DNA of 64,000 bases. Source: Spirosoma fluviale. Lineage in GTDB: Bacteria; Bacteroidota; Bacteroidia; Cytophagales; Spirosomataceae. Positions within the stretch are counted from its first letter, which is position 1. The number at the start of each line of letters is the position of its first letter. A program made the position numbers and the translations under genes. Positions 25,303 to 33,359 of this stretch are shown here, piece after piece. The notes beneath the pieces were generated by a model. It saw only the letters and a list, made by a program, of their open reading frames with translations. It made no database searches and was not told the origin of the DNA. The stretch spans positions 1 to 64,000 of the forward strand of contig CAMDJW010000008.1 in assembly GCA_945901025.1 (NCBI GenBank), in the 5' to 3' direction.

Positions 25303-27753
25303 TTATTTCTTTTTTGCCCAGTGTTTTTCTAGTGATTTGATGAAAAAACCGCCAACCACGCTTCTTGCTTGAAAGCCTACTTGCGCTCCCGTTGTAGTTT
25401 CATGCCAGTCGCTAAAGGGTACGCGACTTGAACTTTCATTCATGAATTTGTAAATCGGATGGACAAAAGATTGGAAATCTTTTTGATTATCGGCCAGGGT
25501 AGCGGTCCACATAATCCAATCACTTTTAGTATACGTTTTGCGACTGTCTAAAGGCAATCCGTAGCCATTTTGCTTGGTTAAATAATAAGCAATCTCTTTT
25601 TGGTATACCTCTTTAGGAAATAAATTCAGCCCTAGTAATTTATCCCAAACCAAATTATATTTTTGACTCCAAGTATTATTTTTATTGAAAGTAAGGGCAT
25701 AATGATCGCCCTCATCAGCCATTTTCATCCACTTACCTGCATAGTCTTTTGCGATGGCCTGCATCGAATCTGCCGTTGATTTTAACCCTAAACTTCTGGC
25801 CATTTGCGCGTAAGCACCTATCCCATTGATGGCTTTGATGGATAAGTTAGCATTTCGCTCCAAATGCCCCGCAAAATCATCCGTGCATAATTGGTTCACC
25901 GGATCCAAGCCATCTTTAACTAAAAAAGAAACCCAGCGAGTCAGCGTCTCCCAATGTTTTTTGGCAAATTGTGCATTGCCATCCTCTTTACAAATAGCAC
26001 CCGTTAAAATCACCATATTTCCAGCTTCTTCCACAGGCATGTCTTCAGGGTAAGTTTGACCATTCGCTATGGGATACGTGCCAATATCATGTGCAGGGAA
26101 TGGTTTTTTCCATTGCCCACTTTCACTGTAATACATAAGTGGTTCCACCATCCCTTTCAGTAAGGCGGTATTGTAAAGTAAACTGAGTGGGGCGGAGGGA
26201 TACGTTACGTCCACGGTCCAAATGGAACCATTGCTAAAGTTTTCTTTTTGCGGAAAAAGCACCTCATCATTCTCTCCACGTACTAATTTGTGGGCGGCCA
26301 ATGATTGTCTGTAACCTGCTACACATATTTCAGCATATTCTTTACCTCCAGCATTGAGTGCGTCTTGGTATATTTTCTTGTCAAAATTTTGACATATTTG
26401 CTTAATTTGATCATGTTCTTTAGCAGATGTGATGAGCAAATTTTCGATGTTTTGGTGTTTTTTAACCCACCAAGCTTTTAAATTTTTAGTAAAATATTGG
26501 ATGGAATACAAGTCGTCGTACGCTAGCATGACGGTTGACTTTTTTGAGCTAGGCCCAGCCTTCGCTGTCCATTCAGAAGTCAAAAATAGCTCTGGATTGG
26601 AAGCGCTTTTCTCATTGGAATTTCCTTCACTCAAGTTGATTAAATCGGTCAGTGATTTAATGCCTAATGTATGTTGGGTGTTAGTGCTAGCTAAGTACCC
26701 ATATCCCCAATCGATCCGAACATCATCTCCTTTTCGACCTAAAATTTGTTGATCTTTCACTCCTGTTTTCAAGTATTTTAAAGAACCTTTCGAACCTACA
26801 TTTGTTTCTAAAACTTGTGTAGATTCATTCCTAGCAATATCAGCGGCTAGCCCAAAAGTAATTTTGGTTTCATGTGTTTTACCATCCGTAGATTTTATTT
26901 CAAAATCTACGTAGGAAACAGGCCGGCTCAATAAATCTAAGTTCGATGCGATTAATGGAGATGTGAAAGTAAGATTTAATTTCACGGCACCACAGGCAAA
27001 TTGGTATTTGGTTTGTGTAGCTGTAATTTCTACTGCCAATTGCTGAGCTAAGGTTAATTGTTTGGCATTTTTTTGCTTCGCAAAACCAGCATCAAGCCAA
27101 GCATTTCCTCTTAAATTGATACAATGTAAGGCCAATAAATTTTTACCTTTTTTCAGGTTTTTCTTGACTTCATTTGCCAGTTCTATGTTTTTTATTTTCC
27201 TAGTATTACAGTTTTGGCAATCATAAATTTTAGTTCCATTTAAATAAACCTCCACATCATCATCGTGTCTTAGTTGGAGTATCAATTTATCTATATCGAC
27301 TTCCTCGTATTCAAATGTACGTCTAACCCAAATATTTTTGGAAGGCCATGAGGTGGCCCATTTATTATTTGCCCCTTTTCCAAAAGGCAATTTCCCGTTT
27401 TTCCATGAAGTACTTTGAAAATTTTCATTCATCCAATTTTGGCCAGGTTCCTCCTCTGTGTATATGCATTCAATGGGCTGAGATTTTTCTGCAATCGGCA
27501 CGATTGATTCGATCGGAAATGGTAAGGCACCTAAAAATTGATATGTTTTGTTATCTACTTTAATTAAACCGACCATCGACTGCTCATTCCCAGTCCAATG
27601 TTTCGTGGTGGAGGCATTTACTTGGTCCGAAAATGACCAAATGCTAAAATAGGGATCATGTGCAATCAGCGGGTAGGCAGGTGCTTTATGTACTTGGGCG
27701 AAAGTAAGTTGGCACAGACATGCCAAAATGAGGGTAGATAAAAACTTATTCAT
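25303..27753 (-). CDS. DUF4965 glutaminase-family protein
   Basis: An 816-residue protein with a signal peptide (ends CQLTFAQ). It has the domain order of the Bacteroidota glutaminase A group: DUF4964-like start (HKAPAYPLIAHDPYFSIWSFSD), DUF5127 with an embedded galactose-binding-like segment (about 115-230, WVRRTFEY...LHCINLRGNAW), then DUF4965 and DUF1793 six-hairpin-like domains (EYAEICVAGYRQSLAAHKLV, DIGTYPIANGQTYPEDMPVEEAGNM, PFSDWHETTTG). Some relatives hydrolyse L-glutamine, but the fold is that of (alpha/alpha)6 glycosidases, so a carbohydrate substrate is also possible. It is convergent with GH31. Confidence 0.88.
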   Translation of the reverse strand: MNKFLSTLILACLCQLTFAQVHKAPAYPLIAHDPYFSIWSFSDQVNASTTKHWTGNEQSMVGLIKVDNKTYQFLGALPFPIESIVPIAEKSQPIECIYTEEEPGQNWMNENFQSTSWKNGKLPFGKGANNKWATSWPSKNIWVRRTFEYEEVDIDKLILQLRHDDDVEVYLNGTKIYDCQNCNTRKIKNIELANEVKKNLKKGKNLLALHCINLRGNAWLDAGFAKQKNAKQLTLAQQLAVEITATQTKYQFACGAVKLNLTFTSPLIASNLDLLSRPVSYVDFEIKSTDGKTHETKITFGLAADIARNESTQVLETNVGSKGSLKYLKTGVKDQQILGRKGDDVRIDWGYGYLASTNTQHTLGIKSLTDLINLSEGNSNEKSASNPELFLTSEWTAKAGPSSKKSTVMLAYDDLYSIQYFTKNLKAWWVKKHQNIENLLITSAKEHDQIKQICQNFDKKIYQDALNAGGKEYAEICVAGYRQSLAAHKLVRGENDEVLFPQKENFSNGSIWTVDVTYPSAPLSLLYNTALLKGMVEPLMYYSESGQWKKPFPAHDIGTYPIANGQTYPEDMPVEEAGNMVILTGAICKEDGNAQFAKKHWETLTRWVSFLVKDGLDPVNQLCTDDFAGHLERNANLSIKAINGIGAYAQMARSLGLKSTADSMQAIAKDYAGKWMKMADEGDHYALTFNKNNTWSQKYNLVWDKLLGLNLFPKEVYQKEIAYYLTKQNGYGLPLDSRKTYTKSDWIMWTATLADNQKDFQSFVHPIYKFMNESSSRVPFSDWHETTTGAQVGFQARSVVGGFFIKSLEKHWAKKK

Positions 27754-27861
27754 GTGAAAGGTTTAGACATTAGGTATAAAGATATGAAATCTCAAAATCT
27801 CAAAATTGGAAAATTGTTAATTTATTTTTAACTCACATCTCAAATTAAAACCTATCATACC

Positions 27862-28953
27862 ATGAAATACATATTAACTGTTTTGATTAGTGCGACTTTT
27901 GCCTTTCAAGGCCTAGCCCAACAATTTAAAGTAAATCGTTATTTATATGTTGCCGCACCTGGAATACGCGATTATTTGGGGTATGGTGGACATGGGATTT
28001 TAGTTTTCGATATGGACCATGGACATAAATTTGTCAAAAGAATCAAAACCCAAGGCTTGCATCCCAACGGGAAACCGTCCAATGTCAAAGGAGTAGCTGT
28101 AAGTGTTCCATTGAATAGTATTTATGTAAGTACGTTGGAGTCTTTGCAGCGCATTGATCTGACGACTGAAAAATTGATTTGGGAACGTCAATTTGTAGGA
28201 GGTTGCGACCGCATGTCTATTTCACCTGATGGCAAAACGATGTATTTACCTTCTTTGGAGAAAAATTTCTGGAATGTGGTCGATTGCGAAACGGGGGATA
28301 TCATTAAAAAAATTGATGGGTTTAAGCGGGCGCATAATACCGTTTATGGCTCCTCTGGAAATTCCGTTTACATGGGTGATATTGGAAATCCTTGGTTGTA
28401 TGTCTCTGATACAAAAACGCATCAAGTACGTTTGAAAGTGGGTCCATTTTTAGGTTACGTACGTCCGTTCACCATCAATCATGATGAGTCTTTAGGTTTT
28501 GTGACGGTGGATAGCTTACTAGGATTTGAAGTAGGCGATTTGAAAACCGGCAAGAAATTAGCCAGTTTGGTGGTAGAGGGTTGGAATAAAGGTCCCGTGC
28601 GTAGGCATGGAAACCCAAGTCACGGCATAGGTTTGACTCCGGACGAAAAAGAAATTTGGTTGTGTGATGGATTTAATATGCGATTACATGTGTTTTCGGC
28701 GATCGCGCCATACCAACAGCTAACCACGATCGCCATGAAAGATATGCCGGGTTGGATTACGTTTAGTTTAGACGGAAAGTTTGCCTATCCATCTAGTGGC
28801 GAGGTGGTTGACGTTCGGACACGAAAAGTTTTATTGAATTTAGAGGATGAGTTTCACAATGCAGTTTCCAGTGAAAAAGTCGTTGAAATTCAATTTGAAA
28901 AGGGAAAGGCGGTTAGAGCTGGGGACCAATTTGGCGTCGGTCGTAAAAAATAA
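27862..28953 (+). CDS. YncE-like beta-propeller protein
   Basis: A 363-residue exported protein (signal peptide ending GLAQQ). Repeated blades with the pattern D-x-x-T-x-K and SPDGK-like turns (GCDRMSISPDGKTMYLPS, GIGLTPDEKEIWLCDG, WITFSLDGKFAYPSSGEVVDV) mark a YVTN/YncE or cytochrome-cd1-like seven-bladed propeller. There is no haem motif. Such proteins bind ligands or act as quinoprotein-like sensors; no specific role can be read. It is followed by a strong bidirectional terminator and stands alone. Confidence 0.8.
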   Translation: MKYILTVLISATFAFQGLAQQFKVNRYLYVAAPGIRDYLGYGGHGILVFDMDHGHKFVKRIKTQGLHPNGKPSNVKGVAVSVPLNSIYVSTLESLQRIDLTTEKLIWERQFVGGCDRMSISPDGKTMYLPSLEKNFWNVVDCETGDIIKKIDGFKRAHNTVYGSSGNSVYMGDIGNPWLYVSDTKTHQVRLKVGPFLGYVRPFTINHDESLGFVTVDSLLGFEVGDLKTGKKLASLVVEGWNKGPVRRHGNPSHGIGLTPDEKEIWLCDGFNMRLHVFSAIAPYQQLTTIAMKDMPGWITFSLDGKFAYPSSGEVVDVRTRKVLLNLEDEFHNAVSSEKVVEIQFEKGKAVRAGDQFGVGRKK

Positions 28954-28956
28954 TAC

Positions 28957-29000
28957 AACCCTAGGAAGAAGTTGTTGATTTTCTTCCTAGGGTTTATTTA
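28957..29000. terminator. Strong bidirectional terminator
   Basis: A 14-bp perfect stem (AACCCTAGGAAGAA at 28957-28970 with its complement at 28981-28994) and a 10-nt loop, with T- or A-rich flanks. It separates the YncE-like gene from the convergent GH39 gene and should stop both. Confidence 0.85.
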
Positions 29001-29002
29001 AA

Positions 29003-30673
29003 TTATTGCCAGGTTAATTGGAACAGGTCGACGGCCTGTCGGGGCAATTCCGTTTCTAGTTTTAATGCACCTTTTGTAATCTTTAATTTTTGGGGAGGAT
29101 TCACCATGGCCAATTGCCCTGCTTTTTCAAGCACTAAAATTTGTTCTGCCGTTGGCTCCTTTGGCGATCCCATCTTTTTCCAAACTTCATAGCTATTGCT
29201 ATGCAAATCATCGATTCGGTAATGTGTCAGTTTGGCCGAGGAGGATTTAATGCCTGATATTTCCAAGGTAACTTTTGAAAATTCTCCTCTTTTATCGACA
29301 TCATGGTAGTTCCAAACCATGATGGAGGCCGAGTTTTTATTTTTGGTGGCCATTGTCCCAATATCCGTTTTTATTCCTCTAAAACTTGAATCTAAAGCCA
29401 TTTGTAAAGAATAACTATGATCTGATTTTGATTCCACAAAATCCCCTTGCATCTTCCCAAACATCCTAAATACATTTAAGACGGGTTTGTCTACTCCATT
29501 GGTTGCTAAATCTCTGAAACCATAGAACCAGGGTTGGTTTTCAAATTCAAAAGCCCAGGTTACGGCACCCAATAAATTGGAATCGTATTTTTTTGCCAAT
29601 TCATATTTACGGGCAAAAGTGGCTGCAGTGTAGCTTGAATACATGGTTCCATTTCGGTAGGCATTTTGAGGACTTGTGGCCATTCCGCAGGCAGCGCAAC
29701 CTTCAGGATCTGATTCGCCGATAACGATGGGCAGGTTTTTTAATTGGGGATAGGCGCTGATCACCTTTAAATTATCTTCAATGTTTTTGAGCTGGGCTCT
29801 TGCGCTCATAACTACTCTTCCTTGTTCTAATTTAGGGGATCCTTTGGCATGAAATAAAATGATATCTAAGGGCGAGCCTATTTTTTTTGTCACATAATTG
29901 GTGTCAAATAAGCAATGTTTTAAAAACGCATCTTGGAATTTCATTCCTCCTCCCGTGATATCTGTCCCGCCTATTTTAGCCGTTGGCAATGCTCTTTTTA
30001 CCGCATCTGCTGAGTAATCATAGAGTTTAAAAAATTCTGCTTGCGTTCCTTTCCAATAAGCTGAATTGGGTTCGTTCCAAAGTTCCCAGTACCAGCTTTC
30101 CACCTCTTTTTGACCATAACGTGCCACACTATGTTTCACCCATTGGTAGATTAATTCCCCCCATTTTTTGTAATCTTTTGGCGGGTAGGCCCAGCCGGTG
30201 TAAATATCATTGTAGTTGTCGCCCGGTTTCCAATAGTGTTTATAGGGAACAGGGTGGGTGGAAAGTGCCTCCGGCATAAAGCCAATTTGGGCCAACGGTT
30301 TCATACCTCTCTGAATGTAGGTATCGAAAATCTTGTCAATAATGGTCCAGTCGTAGATGGGATTTCCTTGTGCATCCTCTGTGTAGGCATTGGTCGAACC
30401 CCATTTTAAATTTGCGACTCCATCGCCGGTGACCAACAAGCTATGCGCCCTTACGTATACGGGAACTGGGCTAAGGGCTGCTATTTCGGAAAGCAATTTT
30501 TTGCCGTCTTTCATGTAGGTGTAATTCGGCTCATCATATCCAAACCATGAATAAATGGGCTTCATTTTTTCCTGGGTTTTCGATAGGTCAACGGTGATTT
30601 TGGCTTGGTCGTTCATTTGTCCTAGGACATTGGCAGAAAAAAGCAACGCACATGCAAGGAATATTTCTTTCAT
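29003..30673 (-). CDS. Glycoside hydrolase family 39-like
   Basis: A 556-residue protein with a signal peptide (ends ANVLGQ). A TIM barrel of clan GH-A type is visible: YSWFGYDEPNYTYMKDG, WYWELWNEPNSAYWKG with Glu201 as acid/base, FHAKGSP, and VIGESDPEGCAACG with Glu320 as candidate nucleophile, then a C-terminal beta-sandwich (IMVWNYHDVD). This fits GH39 beta-xylosidases and relatives. It is exported and monocistronic; a -7-like TATTTTTG lies 18 bp upstream of its start. Confidence 0.87.
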   Translation of the reverse strand: MKEIFLACALLFSANVLGQMNDQAKITVDLSKTQEKMKPIYSWFGYDEPNYTYMKDGKKLLSEIAALSPVPVYVRAHSLLVTGDGVANLKWGSTNAYTEDAQGNPIYDWTIIDKIFDTYIQRGMKPLAQIGFMPEALSTHPVPYKHYWKPGDNYNDIYTGWAYPPKDYKKWGELIYQWVKHSVARYGQKEVESWYWELWNEPNSAYWKGTQAEFFKLYDYSADAVKRALPTAKIGGTDITGGGMKFQDAFLKHCLFDTNYVTKKIGSPLDIILFHAKGSPKLEQGRVVMSARAQLKNIEDNLKVISAYPQLKNLPIVIGESDPEGCAACGMATSPQNAYRNGTMYSSYTAATFARKYELAKKYDSNLLGAVTWAFEFENQPWFYGFRDLATNGVDKPVLNVFRMFGKMQGDFVESKSDHSYSLQMALDSSFRGIKTDIGTMATKNKNSASIMVWNYHDVDKRGEFSKVTLEISGIKSSSAKLTHYRIDDLHSNSYEVWKKMGSPKEPTAEQILVLEKAGQLAMVNPPQKLKITKGALKLETELPRQAVDLFQLTWQ

Positions 30674-30690
30674 AGACTAGGTTAAGTCGA

Positions 30691-30698
30691 CAAAAATA
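30691..30698 (-). promoter_or_regulatory. -7 element of the GH39 gene
   Basis: On the minus strand TATTTTTG (plus-strand CAAAAATA) matches the Bacteroidota -7 box and is placed to start transcription about 14 bases before the GH39 start codon. A well spaced -33 TTG is not evident, so this is only moderately supported. Confidence 0.4.
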
Positions 30699-30746
30699 TC
30701 CTTTTTGTTTTCAATTATCTTATAAATTTTTAATAAATTCATATAG

Positions 30747-31784
30747 ATGAAATATTCGATTTACCTATTTACGATTCTTTTTTTAACGATTTCGCTCAGC
30801 GTACAAGCCCAACAAAAGTTTTCGGTGTCGGGTAGAATTATTGAGAATAATCTAGAAGGCGCTCCTATTCCATTTGCCCATGTGTATTTAAATGGTACAT
30901 CGATTGGGGCTCAAGCCGATGTAAATGGCCGATTTGTACTAAGAAATATTCCTAAAGGAATTTACAAATTCTCTATTTCGATGGTCGGGTTTAAGACGTT
31001 GATGAAGTTGACAAGCATCGATTCTGACCTTAAAAACCTCGTGGAGCGCTTGGATGAAAATGTTACGGATTTAGTAGAAGTTCGGGTAAAGGGTCAAAAG
31101 GATAAGGTTTGGAATAAATCGATCAGGGATTTTGAAAATGAATTTTTAGGTCGAGATATTTCAAGGAGCGAAATTCAAATTTTAAACCGCGAGGTCATCG
31201 ATGTTGAGTATGATAAGCAGAAAAGGATCCTAACGGCAAAGGCACAACAGCCTTTGATGATTGAAAACCGAAATTTGGGTTATTTATATCGAGGCTTTTT
31301 AGTTGAGTTTCAGAAAGGGATTAACCGGATGAGTTTTAAGGCAAGTGGTTATTTTGAACCCTTAAACCCCAGTTCTCCTAAACAGCAGAAGCGCTGGGAA
31401 ACCAATCGGAAAGATGTTTTTCAGGGATCTGTCAAACATTTTTTGTGGGCATTGTACCGAAATAAGTTGACTGAGGAAGGGTTTTCCGCCTATTATTTTA
31501 AGGACCGCAAGTACATGCGCGTTGTACCTGAATTTAAAGCGAAAGAAGTGGTCAAACCCACCAGTGATTCAACTGTTTTTTTGTTGGAATTAAAGGGGAT
31601 GTTGACCATTGACTATAATTATAATTTTAGACAAAATTCTAGATTAATGCCTGTTTCACAGATTTTTTTCAATCAATATGGAGAATTGATTGATCCATAT
31701 TCCTTGGAATTGTATGGTAAAATGTCTGAAAATCGAATGGGAAAAGAATTGCCTTCAGATTATATCTATAAGCCGAAGGAATGA
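30747..31784 (+). CDS. Carboxypeptidase-regulatory-like domain protein
   Basis: A 345-residue protein with a signal peptide (ends VQAQQ). Residues about 25-110 form a CarboxypepD_reg-like beta-sandwich (FSVSGRIIENNLEGAPIPFAHVYLNGTSIGAQADVNGRFVLRNIPKG), the domain found at the N-terminus of SusC-like receptors. The remaining part (EVRVKGQKDKVWNKSIRDFENEFLG... and YNYNFRQNSRLMPVSQIFFNQYG) is a conserved Bacteroidota region without known function. It lacks a TonB plug or barrel. It probably sits in the envelope. Confidence 0.8.
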   Translation: MKYSIYLFTILFLTISLSVQAQQKFSVSGRIIENNLEGAPIPFAHVYLNGTSIGAQADVNGRFVLRNIPKGIYKFSISMVGFKTLMKLTSIDSDLKNLVERLDENVTDLVEVRVKGQKDKVWNKSIRDFENEFLGRDISRSEIQILNREVIDVEYDKQKRILTAKAQQPLMIENRNLGYLYRGFLVEFQKGINRMSFKASGYFEPLNPSSPKQQKRWETNRKDVFQGSVKHFLWALYRNKLTEEGFSAYYFKDRKYMRVVPEFKAKEVVKPTSDSTVFLLELKGMLTIDYNYNFRQNSRLMPVSQIFFNQYGELIDPYSLELYGKMSENRMGKELPSDYIYKPKE

Positions 31785-31815
31785 ATTTGAACCCATTTTT
31801 ATCTAGTGGATAATT

Positions 31816-33051
31816 TTAATTTCCTACATTTTTTCCTGCGATATAACCGGTGGTCCAAGCAGATTGGAAATTGAATCCGCCCGTTATGCCATCAATGTCC
31901 ATCACCTCTCCAGCAAAAAATAATCCGGGATGTATTTTACTTTGCATCGTGTTGACATCGATTTCTTGTAAGTCCACTCCCCCAGCGGTGACAAATTCTT
32001 CCTTAAACGTTGTTTTTCCTTGGACGATATAACGGTCATTCAATAGGGTATTTACAAGTTTATGGGTATTTTTTGCGCCTAAATCATTCCACCTGGTGGT
32101 GGGATTAATTTCATTTTTTTCCAACAAAAATAGCCAAAGTCTATTGGGGATCTCAAAGGGGTTTAGATTTGAAATCATTTTAGAACCATGTGCACTGATG
32201 GTTTTAACTAAGCTTTCGCGAAGCGTATTTTCTTTTGTTTCATTGAGCCAGTTCACTAAAATACTGAACTCATAATTTGATTCAGCTAGTATGCGCGCTC
32301 CCCAAGCAGATAACTGTAGGATAGCTGGTCCGCTCATACCCCAGTGGGTTATTAATAAAGGGCCTTTGCCCAACAATTTTTGACCTTCTATTCGAACCAC
32401 AGCCTGTTCTACCACGATGCCCATCAGTTCACGAATGGGTTCTTTAGGCATGTTGAATGTGAATAAGGAAGGAATCGGTGGGATAATGTTATGGTTTAAA
32501 TCGGCAAGCCAAGAAAATCCTGTCAATTTTGGTTGGCCGCCAATCGTAACAACCACCCGGTCTACTTTTTCAGTCACTTCTTTATAGGTAATTTCAAAAC
32601 CATTTTCTAAGGGCGTTATTTTGTCAATAGCACGCAGAGTCCATAATTCTACCCCTAACGTTTTTGCTTCTTTCCACAGGCAATCAATGATGCTTTGAGA
32701 CTCATTTGACAAAGGAAAAACACAAAGATCGGGATAGGTTTTCAATGGAACACCTCTATTTTCAAACCATTCCATGGTCGCTTTAGTATCAAATTGCTCA
32801 AAAGCTTTTCGCAGGAATTTTTCACCTCTAGGATATTTTTCGGATAATAATCGGTGATTTGTTAAAGCGTTTGTGACATTGCAACGACCGCCTCCTGAGA
32901 TTTTTACTTTTCCTAAAAACTTAGACGTTTTCTCAAATACCCGAACATGTGCTTGTGGAAAGTGTTTTTTTGCTGAAATGGCGGCAAAAAATCCGGCAGC
33001 TCCTCCTCCTAAAATGACTATTTCCAATGTGTATTTGCTAGTGTCAAGCAA
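31816..33051 (-). CDS. BaiN/RdsA-type NAD(P)/FAD-dependent oxidoreductase
   Basis: A cytoplasmic flavoprotein of up to 411 residues, family HI0933/BaiN. It shows the dinucleotide-binding motif ILGGGAAGFFAAI, the family motif SGGGRCNVTN, a HWGMSGPAIL segment and the C-terminal GEVMDIDGITGGFNFQSAWTTGYIAG. No ATG is available at the beginning: both candidate starts are TTG, at 33051 and at 33027, and the latter gives MEIVILGGG, which fits family starts better. The physiological substrate is unclear; BaiN reduces bile-acid dienes in clostridia, which is not transferable here. Confidence 0.9.
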   Translation of the reverse strand: MLDTSKYTLEIVILGGGAAGFFAAISAKKHFPQAHVRVFEKTSKFLGKVKISGGGRCNVTNALTNHRLLSEKYPRGEKFLRKAFEQFDTKATMEWFENRGVPLKTYPDLCVFPLSNESQSIIDCLWKEAKTLGVELWTLRAIDKITPLENGFEITYKEVTEKVDRVVVTIGGQPKLTGFSWLADLNHNIIPPIPSLFTFNMPKEPIRELMGIVVEQAVVRIEGQKLLGKGPLLITHWGMSGPAILQLSAWGARILAESNYEFSILVNWLNETKENTLRESLVKTISAHGSKMISNLNPFEIPNRLWLFLLEKNEINPTTRWNDLGAKNTHKLVNTLLNDRYIVQGKTTFKEEFVTAGGVDLQEIDVNTMQSKIHPGLFFAGEVMDIDGITGGFNFQSAWTTGYIAGKNVGN

Positions 33052-33359
33052 AATTCACGAACAAATAGGGGAAAAGAAATTATTTAAGCGATTAATTTTA
33101 TTTATTTCCCCACCTTAGCCGGATTATATCCCACCATTTTTCATTTGCTGGAATCAGTTCTTAAATCTTGCTTTCGTATAAGGTCCCATTATTTTCGGAA
33201 TTTATTTGGAAGATGCCCCCACAAAGTCTCGTGGAAACTAAGAAAAAATTATTGGAAGATTGTACACTAATGGAGTTGGGATTTTAACCTTCTGAGCTAT
33301 ATAAAAAAAGATCCGACTATGCCGGATCTTCCTTATTTAAAATCGATAAACTGATAATT
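33052..33359. other. Intergenic stretch with terminator and a short open remnant
   Basis: Apart from the terminator at 33301-33330, this 308-bp gap contains an open stretch at 33213-33287 on the plus strand (about 24 codons, ending MELGF). It has no recognisable family and no start signal I would trust. No RNA gene was identified. It may hold decayed coding sequence. Confidence 0.4.
33301..33330 (-). terminator. Terminator of the propeller-HEAT-cytochrome gene
   Basis: AAGATCCG (33308-33315) pairs with CGGATCTT (33323-33330) across a 7-nt loop. On the minus strand the stem is followed by a run of seven T, the form of an intrinsic terminator for the gene ending at 33360. Confidence 0.85.

Noticed and set aside
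33240-33305. tRNA-like segment on the minus strand (ATAGCTCAGAAGGTT)
   Set aside because: It resembles a D-arm by chance only: no acceptor stem, anticodon arm or T-arm can be paired around it, and the neighbouring hairpin is a terminator.
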